A DNA stretch of 64,000 bases from Myxosarcina sp. GA_180221_E-2-1-MAG-40_15 (GTDB taxonomy: Bacteria; Cyanobacteriota; Cyanobacteriia; Cyanobacteriales; Xenococcaceae): NCBI GenBank assembly GCA_020692205.1, contig JAIMKV010000007.1:40571-104570 (forward strand). The letters are read 5' to 3'. The notes beneath the pieces are model-generated. The model worked only from the letters and a program-made list of their open reading frames with translations. It was not told the DNA's origin and searched no databases. The first letter of the stretch is position 1; every line of letters starts with the position of its first letter. Shown here one piece after another: positions 27,553 through 37,350 of this stretch. Both the position numbers and the translations under genes were made by a program.

Positions 27553-27882
27553 GAGAATTAAAAAATTAACAAAGCATGATGCTTCCCATTATCGGAATAT
27601 CAGATTAGAAGCTTGATCTATCGTTTGGATTTCAAATATATAGAATAGAAACAATGGCATATAAATTGAATCATCAATATTTTGATTTAGAATCTATGTC
27701 CTTACTAATTAAATCTAAGAAAATCTAATAGGTAATATCTTATTTTTTAGAGAGGACAATTACAATTGTCACTAAAATAAATCTTTTTTCAAGGTTTTTC
27801 TCAAGTAGGGAAAAAACAGAAATGAGCAAGTGGTATAAATAAGATATCCTAAGTTAGAAAAATTGCTCAAATCATGGGTTAA
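27553..27882. other. Spacer before the NERD-helicase gene
   Basis: AT-rich, no reading frame of interest, probably the promoter region of the helicase fusion. No operator or repeat stands out. Confidence 0.3.
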
Positions 27883-30339
27883 ATGACTAATTCAAACAAA
27901 TTTATTGCCACAGAAAGTTTAGGTAATAAAGGAGAGGTGGGAGAGAAATTAGTTTGGGATAGCGTTAAGCGAGCTTTTGAGCAGCGTCAATGTATTGCTT
28001 ACTGGCGTTATCCTATTTTTGCTCAGGGCAAATTTAGAAAAGAACCTGATATATTAATTGCTGATTATCAGTTAGGTTTAATTGTAATTGAAGTAAAAGC
28101 AATTAAGATCGAGCAGTTAGTTGATATTCAGGGTCATCGTTGGCAATATCAGAATTTTTATACCGAATTTGGTAATCCTTATCAACAGGCAGAGAGACAG
28201 TTATTTACTTTACTTGAATATAGCGATCGCGAACCTCTATTAAGCAAAAAAATTACAGCCAAAGCAATTATTGCTCTACCTTATATTACTCAAGCTCAAT
28301 GGCAACAAAAAGGTTTTGATAAGTTACCAAACTGCCCACCAATCTTGTTTCAAGAATATCTTGCTTCATTAAGCCTAATTACTCAATTAATTACCAATAC
28401 ATACCCCGTTGTTTTAGGAGAAGTTTTAACTCCAACTCAATGGGAATTATTATTAGCTGTTTTAGGTGGAACATCTTTATATACTAGATATACTAACTCT
28501 TATCAACGCCTTCCTTGTTCTGCTGATAGTCGCCGTAAAGTTATTCAACAGGTGCAATCGCGCTTAAATCAATTAGATTTACAGCAGGAAAAGATTGCTA
28601 AACAAATTCCTGAAGGAATGCAAAGAATTCGAGGTATTGCTGGTTCGGGAAAAACCGTAATTCTCTGCCAAAAAGCAGCCTTAATGTCGGTTAAATATCC
28701 AGCCTGGCAAATTGCTTTGGTCTTTTTTTCTCGCAGTTTATATGATTCGATTACTCAGCAGGTAGATAAGTGGCTGCGTCACTTCAGCCAAGATAAAGTT
28801 GGCTATAATCCTGATTCTAACCTCAAAATTCTTCATGCCTGGGGAAGTAAACAACAGCCTGGTTTTTATGGCACTATCTGCAAAGCAGCAGGAACAATTC
28901 CCTTAGCTGTCCCTTTTACTATTAGCCAAAAGCCGAATGAAGCACTAGCCGAAGCCTGTGTACAGCTACTAGAAAATAGAACTATTCCGCAGATTTTTGA
29001 TGCTGTTTTAATTGATGAAGGACAAGACTTAATTGCCGATAGCTGGATATATCAAAATAAACAGCCATTTTATTGGTTAGCCTATCAAGCTTTACGTCCA
29101 GTTAATCCGATATCACCTCAACAAAAACGGTTGATTTGGGCTTATGATGAACTGCAAAGTTTGTCTAGTTTAAAGATACCCGAACCAGTTGAACTATTTG
29201 GCGAAGAACTAGGACATTTGGTTACGGGACAACATAATCAGCAGATTAACAAGACGGAAATTATCTCTCGCTGTTATCGTACACCGCATCAGGTCATAAT
29301 TATTGCTCATGCGATCGCTTTAGGATTATATCGAGCTAGAGGTATTTTAACTGGTTCAATTTATGCTGAAGAATGGCAAGCTTTAGGTTATAAAATAACG
29401 GGCAACTGGCAATTGGGAAATCAAATTACTCTGACTAGAGATCGTGATTCACCGAATATTATTAGTGAACTATGGCAGGGGGAGATGATTAACTTCGATC
29501 GCTTTACTTCTCGCCAACAAGAATTAACTGTTCTAGCAGACAAGATCGCACAAAATATAGCTCAAGATAATTTTCAGCCAGATCGAGAAATTTTAATTAT
29601 CGTTCTAGGTTCAGCTTATGCTGCTGCATCTTTGGTTAAACAAACCGCAACGTTTTTAATTAATCAAGGAATTAATATTTATCTGCCCACACAAAGCAGC
29701 TTTAATTGCGTAGATCCTGCTCAACAAAGGCATCCCAATCAGTTTTGGCATCCAGGGGCAATTACTATTTCGACAATTCATCGTGCTAAAGGACAAGAAG
29801 CCGATGTAGTTTATCTCATTGGCTTAGATTTAATTGCTCAAGATGAAAGTAACTTATGTCTACGTCATCAGCTATTTACTGCCCTGACTCGGACTAGAGC
29901 CTGGGTAAATATTAGCGGTATCGGAGATTACTCACTCTATCAAGAATTATCCCAGTTAATTGCCAGTAAAAATAAACTAACTTTCACTGTAACTAGTTTA
30001 CCTGAAAGAGAATTAAGGATTAGCGATCGCGCCAGTCTGAGTCAAGGATATGCCCTGGGAAGAACTAACTTTCGTTATGCCAATCTTCGCCATGCTGATT
30101 TATCTGGGATGAATTTAACTAATATCAATCTCATCGAAGCAGATCTAAGCTATACCAATCTGGAGAGAACAAACCTGACTAACGCCAAGTTAATTGCCGC
30201 CAATTTGAGCAACGCTAATTTAACTCACGCTAATTTAACTAATGCCAAACTAACTGGCGCAGATTTAACCAACACCAATTTAGATAAGGCAAATTTAACC
30301 AGAGCAAATTTAATCAACACTATAGGCACGTCGATTTAA
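27883..30339 (+). CDS. NERD domain - SF1 helicase - pentapeptide repeat fusion
   Basis: An 818-residue three-part protein. Residues 12-150 form a NERD (nuclease-related, PD-(D/E)xK-like) domain: Glu21 in GEVGEKLV, Pro55-Asp56 (EPDILIA) and Glu70-x-Lys72 (IEVKA). Residues 245-690 are a UvrD-like SF1 helicase: Walker A GIAGSGKT (251-258), DEGQ (378-381), CYRTP (464-468), TIHRAKGQEAD (631-641) and ALTRTR (667-672). Residues 726-812 are pentapeptide repeats (ANL/ADL type, about 17 units), usually a DNA-mimicking or scaffold coil. NERD-helicases occur in many bacteria, but the repeat tail is unusual. It may be a DNA repair or phage-defence protein; no partner gene is evident. Confidence 0.88.
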   Translation: MTNSNKFIATESLGNKGEVGEKLVWDSVKRAFEQRQCIAYWRYPIFAQGKFRKEPDILIADYQLGLIVIEVKAIKIEQLVDIQGHRWQYQNFYTEFGNPYQQAERQLFTLLEYSDREPLLSKKITAKAIIALPYITQAQWQQKGFDKLPNCPPILFQEYLASLSLITQLITNTYPVVLGEVLTPTQWELLLAVLGGTSLYTRYTNSYQRLPCSADSRRKVIQQVQSRLNQLDLQQEKIAKQIPEGMQRIRGIAGSGKTVILCQKAALMSVKYPAWQIALVFFSRSLYDSITQQVDKWLRHFSQDKVGYNPDSNLKILHAWGSKQQPGFYGTICKAAGTIPLAVPFTISQKPNEALAEACVQLLENRTIPQIFDAVLIDEGQDLIADSWIYQNKQPFYWLAYQALRPVNPISPQQKRLIWAYDELQSLSSLKIPEPVELFGEELGHLVTGQHNQQINKTEIISRCYRTPHQVIIIAHAIALGLYRARGILTGSIYAEEWQALGYKITGNWQLGNQITLTRDRDSPNIISELWQGEMINFDRFTSRQQELTVLADKIAQNIAQDNFQPDREILIIVLGSAYAAASLVKQTATFLINQGINIYLPTQSSFNCVDPAQQRHPNQFWHPGAITISTIHRAKGQEADVVYLIGLDLIAQDESNLCLRHQLFTALTRTRAWVNISGIGDYSLYQELSQLIASKNKLTFTVTSLPERELRISDRASLSQGYALGRTNFRYANLRHADLSGMNLTNINLIEADLSYTNLERTNLTNAKLIAANLSNANLTHANLTNAKLTGADLTNTNLDKANLTRANLINTIGTSI

Positions 30340-30548
30340 ACACAGTCTGACAAAAATTCCTCATTATCGGTAATTATCTCGATCTAACCTAAAATTAAAT
30401 AGCAAGCCCAACAAACCATCTGCGTTCATCTGTGGACTCTTTTAAAATCTTCAATCTATTATATGAAGTCCGCTTAAATAATTTTAATTAAAGCTCACGC
30501 AAAGACGGACGCGAAGCTAATCCTTTAGGACTAAGGCGCAAAGATTTT
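30340..30548. repeat. Spacer with dispersed cyanobacterial repeats
   Basis: ATCTGCGTTCATCTGTGGAC at 30418-30437 repeats the element at 16968-16997. Further on, ACGCAAAGACGGACGCGAAG and CTTTAGGACTAAGGCGCAAA (about 30494-30542) belong to a second repeat type commonly seen near cyanobacterial genes. The start of the CHAT gene abuts this element. Confidence 0.5.
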
Positions 30549-33236
30549 ATGAGAAGTAAACAAACGGACTTGACCTTACTAATTAAGCTAAAAAATTGGC
30601 GGCGATTTTTGATGATTATCTTAGTGAGTTTAAGTCTAACTTTAGGATTCAACCTTAGTTTGACGGCTCAGGTATCGCCAGCGCAGCTAGTACAGCAAGC
30701 ACAGCAACAATATCAACTAGGAAATTCAGTAGGTGCGATCGCGCTATTAAAACAAGCCCAACAAATATATCGAAGTCAAGATCAAACTTTACCACAGGCT
30801 CAGGTATTGGCTTTAATTTCCCTGGCGCAACAACAGCTTGGCAATTGGCAATTCGCTCGGGAAAATCTTGATGATAGCCTTGCTTTAATCAATTCAACAC
30901 CATCTAATAGGAGTAAAACTCAAGTATTAGCTCAAATCAAAAATACCCAAGGGCATTATTTATTTAATACGGGAAAACCTCAAGCAGCTTTAGCAGATTG
31001 GCAGGCAGCAGAACAATTATATCGTCAGATCCAAGATCGCCCAGGAATTTCGGGAACTCTACTCGATCAGGCACAGGCATTAGAAAAAATGGGTTTTTAT
31101 CGGCGTGCTTGCGATCGCATCTTAGCAGCCTTCGAGCAACCCGATAGCTGTTCAAGTTTAACTAAGAACCAAATCAGCACAGTTATTCAGCAGGCACAGG
31201 CAGAAGCGCAACCTTGGCAAGTTGAGGGTTTAAACAGCATTGGCAATAGTCTTTTACTTATGGGAAAACTCTCTTTAGCCGAGAGATTTATTCAAGCCAG
31301 TCAAATTATTAACTCAAACTTACTTGGCGACTCACCTACTACCAAAGCCAAAATTCTTTTGAGTTTAGGCAATATCAACAAAGCGATCGCGCTGCGCTCC
31401 AAAGAACAAGAGAACTTAGCTAGCTTTACGATCCATAGCCAAAAGGCAATTAAATATTATCAGCAGCTTGAGGCGCAGACATCAACGCCAATGACTAATA
31501 CATATAAACTATCGGCGCAATTAAACCAGTTATCTCTATCAATTGTTACTCAAAAATGGTCACAAGCTGAGGCATTAGCCACCAGGATTGAGTTAATAGA
31601 CGACTGGAAACGCAATCTTTATGCTGAGGTTAAATTTGCTAACGCGCTACAATCGCTCAAGCAACAAAATAGATCTTTCCCCTATTCCTGGTTAGACATT
31701 GCCGATATTTATCTAGATGCGATCGCCCAGGCACGTTTGACAGGCAATCAAGCTGTTGAGTCTTATGCTTTAGGCTATTTAGGTACGCTGTGCCAAAATC
31801 AAAATATCCAGTTAAATCTCACTGCACAACAGCTACTCGAACAGGCTTTAGTATTAGCTCAAACCCTTCCAGCACCAGAAATTGCCTATCGTTGGCAATG
31901 GCAGTTAGGCAAAATGTATCGTCAACGAGGACAAAGAACCAAAGCGATCGCTAGTTACCAAGCAGCTTTGGCTAATCTTAGTGATTTACGTAGCGATTTA
32001 GTTGCCCTAGAAAGAGAAGTTCAGTTTGATTTTAGAGCGCAAATCGAGCCTGTATACCGAGAACTTGCCGATTTATTATTAGCAGTTGAATTACCTTCTG
32101 ACCAAGATATTGAAATGGCTCTTAACGTCATCGAAGCGCTTCAGGTAGCAGAACTAGATAATTATTTTCAGGATGCCTGTACTACCTTTGAAACCAAGAG
32201 TATCGATCAGATAGATTCAGATGCAGCCATAATCTACACGGTTATTCTACCAGAGCGTTTAGAAATTATTATGGCGACCAGTGATTCCCAGCCAAATCCT
32301 CATCAGGTATTCCATCATTATACCCAAGCCGTTACCCAATCAGAGCTAGAGTCAACCATCGAACAACTACGGCACTATATTACCGAGCCAGATCGCACTA
32401 GAGAAGTACAGCAGCTTTCGGCACAGATTTATACTTGGTTGATTAAACCATTAATAGCTGATCTTAAGATTAAACAGCCTAAAACGTTGGTTTTTGTGCT
32501 TGATGGTCTGCTTCAGACTATTCCGATGTCAGTATTATATGACGGCGAACAATATCTGATTGAAAAATACGCACTCGCTTTAACCCCTGGTTTACGACTA
32601 TTAAATCCGCAGACAGTCTCTTCATCGTCTTCCTTATTAGCAGGAGGAGTCAGTAAATTTCTACAGGTAGAAAATCAAAGCTTTTCAGCACTAACCAACG
32701 TGGTTGAAGAGCTAAATACTTTCTCTGAGTTAGATAGTCAGGTATTGTTAAATGAGCAATTCACCCCTGCCAATTTGCTCGAACAACTTAACACAACCTC
32801 TGCCTCCATAGTTCACCTCGCAACTCATGGTCAATTTCGCTCTAACCCAGAACAAACTTTTCTCTTGATGTGGCAACAACTATTAACCATTCAAGACTTT
32901 AGTAGTTTGTTGCAAAGTCGAGCTAGAGCGGTTGTTAATCCCCTAGATCTCTTGGTGCTTAGTGCTTGCGATACAGCAACTGGCGATCGCCAGGCTACTT
33001 TAGGCTTAGCAGGAGTAGCCGTCAGGAGTGGCTCTGTCAGTACCTTGGCTACTCTTTGGCAGGTTAATGATGATTCAACTACCGAGTTGATGAAACATTT
33101 CTATCAACAATTTGACCAGAACAACAAAGCCGAAGCATTACGGCAGGCACAGCTAAAGCTTTGGCAAACAGCAGGCAAAGATTGGCGAGTTCCCGCTTTT
33201 TGGTCAGCATACATCATGATCGGCAACTGGCAATAG
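30549..33236 (+). CDS. Secreted TPR-CHAT caspase-like protein
   Basis: An 895-residue protein with an N-terminal export segment (FLMIILVSLSLTLGFNLSL, cleavage perhaps after LTAQ), an all-helical TPR array (about 45-490) and a C-terminal CHAT domain (about 555-893). CHAT is a caspase/separase-like protease fold. The dyad is intact: His760 (VHLATHGQF) and Cys807 (LVLSACDTATGD), with AFWSAYIMIGNW at the end. Such TPR-CHAT proteins are abundant in cyanobacteria and often sit beside DUF928 genes, as here (convergent, 14 bp apart). Substrates are unknown. The export signal separates it from cytosolic gasdermin- or CRISPR-linked CHAT proteases. Confidence 0.9.
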   Translation: MRSKQTDLTLLIKLKNWRRFLMIILVSLSLTLGFNLSLTAQVSPAQLVQQAQQQYQLGNSVGAIALLKQAQQIYRSQDQTLPQAQVLALISLAQQQLGNWQFARENLDDSLALINSTPSNRSKTQVLAQIKNTQGHYLFNTGKPQAALADWQAAEQLYRQIQDRPGISGTLLDQAQALEKMGFYRRACDRILAAFEQPDSCSSLTKNQISTVIQQAQAEAQPWQVEGLNSIGNSLLLMGKLSLAERFIQASQIINSNLLGDSPTTKAKILLSLGNINKAIALRSKEQENLASFTIHSQKAIKYYQQLEAQTSTPMTNTYKLSAQLNQLSLSIVTQKWSQAEALATRIELIDDWKRNLYAEVKFANALQSLKQQNRSFPYSWLDIADIYLDAIAQARLTGNQAVESYALGYLGTLCQNQNIQLNLTAQQLLEQALVLAQTLPAPEIAYRWQWQLGKMYRQRGQRTKAIASYQAALANLSDLRSDLVALEREVQFDFRAQIEPVYRELADLLLAVELPSDQDIEMALNVIEALQVAELDNYFQDACTTFETKSIDQIDSDAAIIYTVILPERLEIIMATSDSQPNPHQVFHHYTQAVTQSELESTIEQLRHYITEPDRTREVQQLSAQIYTWLIKPLIADLKIKQPKTLVFVLDGLLQTIPMSVLYDGEQYLIEKYALALTPGLRLLNPQTVSSSSSLLAGGVSKFLQVENQSFSALTNVVEELNTFSELDSQVLLNEQFTPANLLEQLNTTSASIVHLATHGQFRSNPEQTFLLMWQQLLTIQDFSSLLQSRARAVVNPLDLLVLSACDTATGDRQATLGLAGVAVRSGSVSTLATLWQVNDDSTTELMKHFYQQFDQNNKAEALRQAQLKLWQTAGKDWRVPAFWSAYIMIGNWQ

Positions 33237-33250
33237 TTTGATGATCATCA

Positions 33251-34027
33251 TTAGTTATTACTGACTCGACTACCGCTGATAGTGGGTAGCTGGTGTAATT
33301 GCACTCCTTTGGCTCTAATCAAAGCTTGCCAATCTTGTTCTAAAGTCAGACTTTCAGGATTGTTTTGATACAGACTAAGCAACTGATTGATCGCATCATA
33401 CCAAATACGATGATTGCCATAAGTAAGATAAGATTTTTGCAGGGATTGCTGTAGTTCTAAATATAGCTTTGAAGTCAGGGGAATTCGCTCAATCCAGCCT
33501 TGAACATATTGAGTAGAAGCAACTTGAGCATCACAGTATACTTTTACGTACCAGCGATACCATTGACCGATTTCTAATGGAGGTTCGGTTTCTGGCAAAG
33601 TAAAGTTTTGATAACCTGGTTTGGCGTTTAGCTTTGGCGATCGCCAAATATCTTCTCTAGCTTCATTTTGAATGACAAATTCGATCTGATTGGTTTGTTG
33701 GGAAGTTTCAGGCAAATAGACCCAAAAACTAGGATGTGCTGAAACAGTTTTGCCTGAGTTGGAAACAGGTAGCAACGCCTCAAGAGGTTTGGCAGCATTA
33801 GCACAGCTACCTCGGCTTTCTCCAGCAGTCTGCTGCCCTGGACGACCAGTTCCTGAAAAGTCTAGATCTTCTCGATCATCATTTCTATCTTTCTTAGCAG
33901 TCTGAGAATTTTTCTTCTGCTTGGATGGGGTGGCAGACACAACTTGCTCTTCGTTAGCTGAATTTGCCTTGACAGCAACACAGGGAAACAGCAAACAGAT
34001 CATGATTAGGGTCAAGATACTTCTCAT
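33251..34027 (-). CDS. DUF928 secreted protein
   Basis: Starts MRSILTLIMICLLFPCVAVK, a clear signal peptide; the frame's earlier TTG at 34060 adds eleven polar residues and is less likely. After a low-complexity Lys/Asp/Arg-rich stretch (about 30-60) comes the DUF928 domain, with SAHPSFWVYLP, YRWYVKVYCD, and the C-terminal helical part WYDAINQLLSLYQNNP. The family is cyanobacterial and of unknown function, found near CHAT and CHASE2 genes. It converges with the TPR-CHAT gene across 14 bp, so the two mRNAs may overlap. Confidence 0.88.
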   Translation of the reverse strand: MRSILTLIMICLLFPCVAVKANSANEEQVVSATPSKQKKNSQTAKKDRNDDREDLDFSGTGRPGQQTAGESRGSCANAAKPLEALLPVSNSGKTVSAHPSFWVYLPETSQQTNQIEFVIQNEAREDIWRSPKLNAKPGYQNFTLPETEPPLEIGQWYRWYVKVYCDAQVASTQYVQGWIERIPLTSKLYLELQQSLQKSYLTYGNHRIWYDAINQLLSLYQNNPESLTLEQDWQALIRAKGVQLHQLPTISGSRVSNN

Positions 34028-34203
34028 TTTCAGTTTATTTATTTCCTGAATAGAGGACAATTTACAATTTATATTTGTAATTTATGATAATTAATGTTTA
34101 ATGTTAAATATATTACATTTAGTATGGAGCAATTGGTAAATTTTTGCTATTTTATTTATCGGCTGGAGTTCTTGGCTTATAGCTCATTCACCCCAAAAGT
34201 TGG

Positions 34204-35763
34204 CTACTGAACTCCACTACCTAAAACAAAGAGGCTAATTAGAGTTCCACTATTCCAAAGACAGTGAAGCAACATGGGAGCTAGAAGATTGCGCGATCGC
34301 GTATAGACTACTCCCAATACTATACCCAACGTCGCCAAAGGCAAAACTTCCGATAAACTCAAATGAGCGATCGCAAAAATAAACCCACTGATCACAATCG
34401 CACTGCTAACTGAGACGTAGCGAGTTAATGAGGGTAATAAAAAACCACGAAACATAGTCTCTTCAAAAACTGGTGCGGCGATCGATGCGGTTACAAAAAA
34501 TACCGTCAGAGCAAACTTATCCTGTGCTTGTAACGCCAGAAACAATAGAGGATTACTTCCGCCTTGTCCCTGCCAAATCTGCTGGTTAATTAGAGATACC
34601 AACAATACTAAAGGAATAGCGACTAAATAACCACCAAAACCCCACACAAACCAATTAGATTTGAGTTTAAATTTAAACCAATCTTCGGTCAGAGGAAAAA
34701 ATGATCTGATCGAAAAATATAAGACTGAAATACCCCCTACAGCCATTAAAATATAAGTACCTAAAACATATAAAGCTTTAATTCTTAAAGACGAGTCAAC
34801 TGGATTAATCTTAAAAATAGCTAATAATAAAGGCAAAACAAACTGGCTAATAAAGAAAAAGCCCACAATTAAAACTTGCCAGGTTATTTCCCAATTCCAA
34901 GGGGTTTTCCAAGTATTGTTACTATTAGTCGCAATAATTGCCTGTTCTGGCTTAACAAATCTTTGAATAATCAAACCGACAAGTAGAATTACACCGCCAA
35001 TCCCACCAAAGACAGGAATACCGCTAATCAAGGCTAATTTTAATACTGAGTTGCTAGCAACTTTTAACTCTTGTTCTTGGAGTAAAGCCAAATTTTCAGT
35101 CAACCCATTAACTTGATTAAATTTAGCTAGAGCTTGATAACGAAACCAGCTATCTAAGTTATTAGTAATGGTTGCCTCACTATATTCTGCGTCTGGTGTC
35201 TTCCCCTGCCATAACTGCTTTAGAAGCGTAGCTGTCTGTACATAACGATTTTGAGAATTATCGAGCCGATTAATTTGCTGATCCCAAATCGAAATAGCTG
35301 CTTTAGGTTTACCCTGCACCGCCGTTAAAATTCCCTCTTTCAGCTCCAATTCAGTGATAAAGTCCTCTAATTCGTTGATTTGACTATTTAGCTGCTTTTT
35401 CTGAGCAACATTAATCTTGGATGTGTCCGCTGCTTCTAAAATGTTTGATTCAGCGTTGTCCAACTGTTCTAGCTTTGATTGGAACTGATCGCGACTGATT
35501 ATCGATTCGGTGCGAACTTGCTGATACTTTTTAATTGCCGCCGAATAAGGATCTTCACCAACCAAAGAGCTAACTGCATCGGTTAAATTTAAATCATCTT
35601 TAGGATCAGATTTAAACTCGGCGACGTGAAGAACTAAATTAGTTTGATATAGCTCTAAGCGACTTTGAATTTGAGGTTGAGAAAGACTGTTGTTTAAAGA
35701 AAAGCCAATTTGAGCGATCGCCAAGATAGTTAGTAGAGCTAAAATTGCTCGTTTTATGGTCAT
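34204..35763 (-). CDS. CPBP-family intramembrane metalloprotease
   Basis: A 519-residue membrane protein. After an N-terminal signal/TM helix comes a roughly 200-residue extracytoplasmic, helical region (about 30-230). Then come about eight transmembrane helices containing the CPBP (Rce1-like) motifs: EETMFRGFLLP (EExxxR), FAIAHLS (FxxxH) and HCLWNSGT (HxxxN). These ligand residues are all present, so it is probably an active glutamic/metallo-type protease. The long sensor-like N-terminal domain is typical of cyanobacterial members. Function unknown; other bacterial CPBP proteins process prenylated peptides or give bacteriocin immunity. Confidence 0.88.
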   Translation of the reverse strand: MTIKRAILALLTILAIAQIGFSLNNSLSQPQIQSRLELYQTNLVLHVAEFKSDPKDDLNLTDAVSSLVGEDPYSAAIKKYQQVRTESIISRDQFQSKLEQLDNAESNILEAADTSKINVAQKKQLNSQINELEDFITELELKEGILTAVQGKPKAAISIWDQQINRLDNSQNRYVQTATLLKQLWQGKTPDAEYSEATITNNLDSWFRYQALAKFNQVNGLTENLALLQEQELKVASNSVLKLALISGIPVFGGIGGVILLVGLIIQRFVKPEQAIIATNSNNTWKTPWNWEITWQVLIVGFFFISQFVLPLLLAIFKINPVDSSLRIKALYVLGTYILMAVGGISVLYFSIRSFFPLTEDWFKFKLKSNWFVWGFGGYLVAIPLVLLVSLINQQIWQGQGGSNPLLFLALQAQDKFALTVFFVTASIAAPVFEETMFRGFLLPSLTRYVSVSSAIVISGFIFAIAHLSLSEVLPLATLGIVLGVVYTRSRNLLAPMLLHCLWNSGTLISLFVLGSGVQ

Positions 35764-35956
35764 CAGGATAGAAATTAGTAGTTATTTTAATCAGTAGTTT
35801 ATGACTATTGGGCATTATCTCTTTTCCTTGAATAGTTATCAATGTTTTAACCGCTATCAGCTATCAACTAACCGTCAATCAAATAATCAAAGAGAAGTAT
35901 ATTTGCCCAATTGTGGATACAATAACTGAGGTGAATTTATTAAGAGGGTTAGAAGG

Positions 35957-37294
35957 TTGACTACTCGCGCGATCATCGTTCGTCACGGACAAAGCAACTA
36001 TAATGCACAAAAGATAATTCAGGGTCGTTGTGATAAATCTGTCTTAACTGACCAAGGAATTGCCGACGCGCAACGGCTGGGACAGGCTCTAAGTGAGTTG
36101 AAGATTGATGCCTTTTATTGTAGCCCCCTACAGCGAGCCAAGCAGACAGCCGAGACGATTTACCCAAGCTTAACGAACCCTCCTGCTTTGCAATCCACGG
36201 AACAACTAATGGAGATCGATCTACCTCTGTGGGAGGAGATGCCAAAACAAGAGGTAATCTCTAAGTTTGCCAATGATTATCGCTCCTGGAAAGATCATCC
36301 TCAAGACTTTAAAATGATGATCGAAGGAAGAAAGCATTATCCTGTTAGTTCTCTTTATCAGCAGGCAAAAGATTTCTGGAGTAAAACCATTGACGAACAT
36401 CAAGATGCCACAATCTTGATTATTGCTCACAACGGCATTAATCGCTGTTTAATTATGAGTGCGATTGGCATTGACATTGATCGCTATCACTCTATCCAAC
36501 AGTCGAACTGCTGCATCAATATTCTTAACTTTACGGGTGGTTTTGGCGATCCCGTACAGCTAGAATCCCTCAATCAAACTGCCCATTTAGGTATTCCTAT
36601 TCCTCCTGTTCGCCCATCCCATTCTGGGCCTCGTCTGCTGCTGGTGCGTCATGGCGAAACCAATTGGAACAAAGAATCGCGCTTCCAAGGTATTAGAGAT
36701 ATTCCGCTAAATGATCACGGGCGATCGCAAGGAAGAAAAGCAGCTACATTTCTTCAGAATGTCCCGATTGACTTTGCCATCTCAAGTTCGATGCTCCGCC
36801 CCAAGGAAACCGCTGAAATCATTCTCGAACAGCATCCTGGTGTCTCATTGGCAACAACTGCCGAATTAATTGAAATCTGTCATGGTTTATGGGAAGGAAT
36901 GCTAGAAGCACAAATCCAAGCCGACTATCCCGAACTACTCCAGCAGTGGAAAGATCGACCAGAGACAGTGCAAATGCCTGAGGGAGAAAATTTACAGCAA
37001 GTTTGGGACAGAGGAGTTGCAGCCTGGAATAAGATTGTCGCAGCTTATAGCAACGCTGACACACCCCAAACAGGATTGGTGGTGGCACACGATGCGATCA
37101 ATAAAGTAATTCTTTGTTATTTATTAGGTCTAAAACCAAATAACTTTTGGAACATTAAACAAGGCAATGGTGCAGTCAGCGTCATTGACTATCCTAACGG
37201 TGTCTCCGGCAAACCTGTACTGCAAGCGATCAATATTACTACTCACTTAGGCGGTGGCAGCATTATCGATAAAACCGCAGCAGGAGCTTTATAG
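35957..37294 (+). CDS. Double-domain histidine phosphatase (phosphoglycerate mutase-like)
   Basis: 445 residues with two tandem histidine-phosphatase domains. Each has its catalytic RHG: AIIVRHGQSNYN at residue 5 and LLLVRHGETNWN near 226. Each also has a second His (LIIAHNGINRC near 154, LVVAHDAINKV near 376). Both look intact. Cyanobacterial two-domain members are annotated GpmB-like; some relatives dephosphorylate Calvin-cycle inhibitors such as carboxyarabinitol-1-phosphate, but I cannot claim that activity here. The start is a TTG at 35957, preceded by AAGAGGG. It converges with the c-di-GMP gene. Confidence 0.87.
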   Translation: MTTRAIIVRHGQSNYNAQKIIQGRCDKSVLTDQGIADAQRLGQALSELKIDAFYCSPLQRAKQTAETIYPSLTNPPALQSTEQLMEIDLPLWEEMPKQEVISKFANDYRSWKDHPQDFKMMIEGRKHYPVSSLYQQAKDFWSKTIDEHQDATILIIAHNGINRCLIMSAIGIDIDRYHSIQQSNCCINILNFTGGFGDPVQLESLNQTAHLGIPIPPVRPSHSGPRLLLVRHGETNWNKESRFQGIRDIPLNDHGRSQGRKAATFLQNVPIDFAISSSMLRPKETAEIILEQHPGVSLATTAELIEICHGLWEGMLEAQIQADYPELLQQWKDRPETVQMPEGENLQQVWDRGVAAWNKIVAAYSNADTPQTGLVVAHDAINKVILCYLLGLKPNNFWNIKQGNGAVSVIDYPNGVSGKPVLQAINITTHLGGGSIIDKTAAGAL

Positions 37295-37350
37295 CTTGAC
37301 AAAGGATTGGCGAGCGAATCAATGTTAGTCGTCTGAGTCTAACCCTTAAT

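Noticed and set aside
28000..37000. Defence island around the NERD-helicase and CHAT genes
   Set aside because: No restriction, CRISPR, toxin-antitoxin or phage genes flank them. The CHAT protein is exported, so a shared defence role is unsupported.
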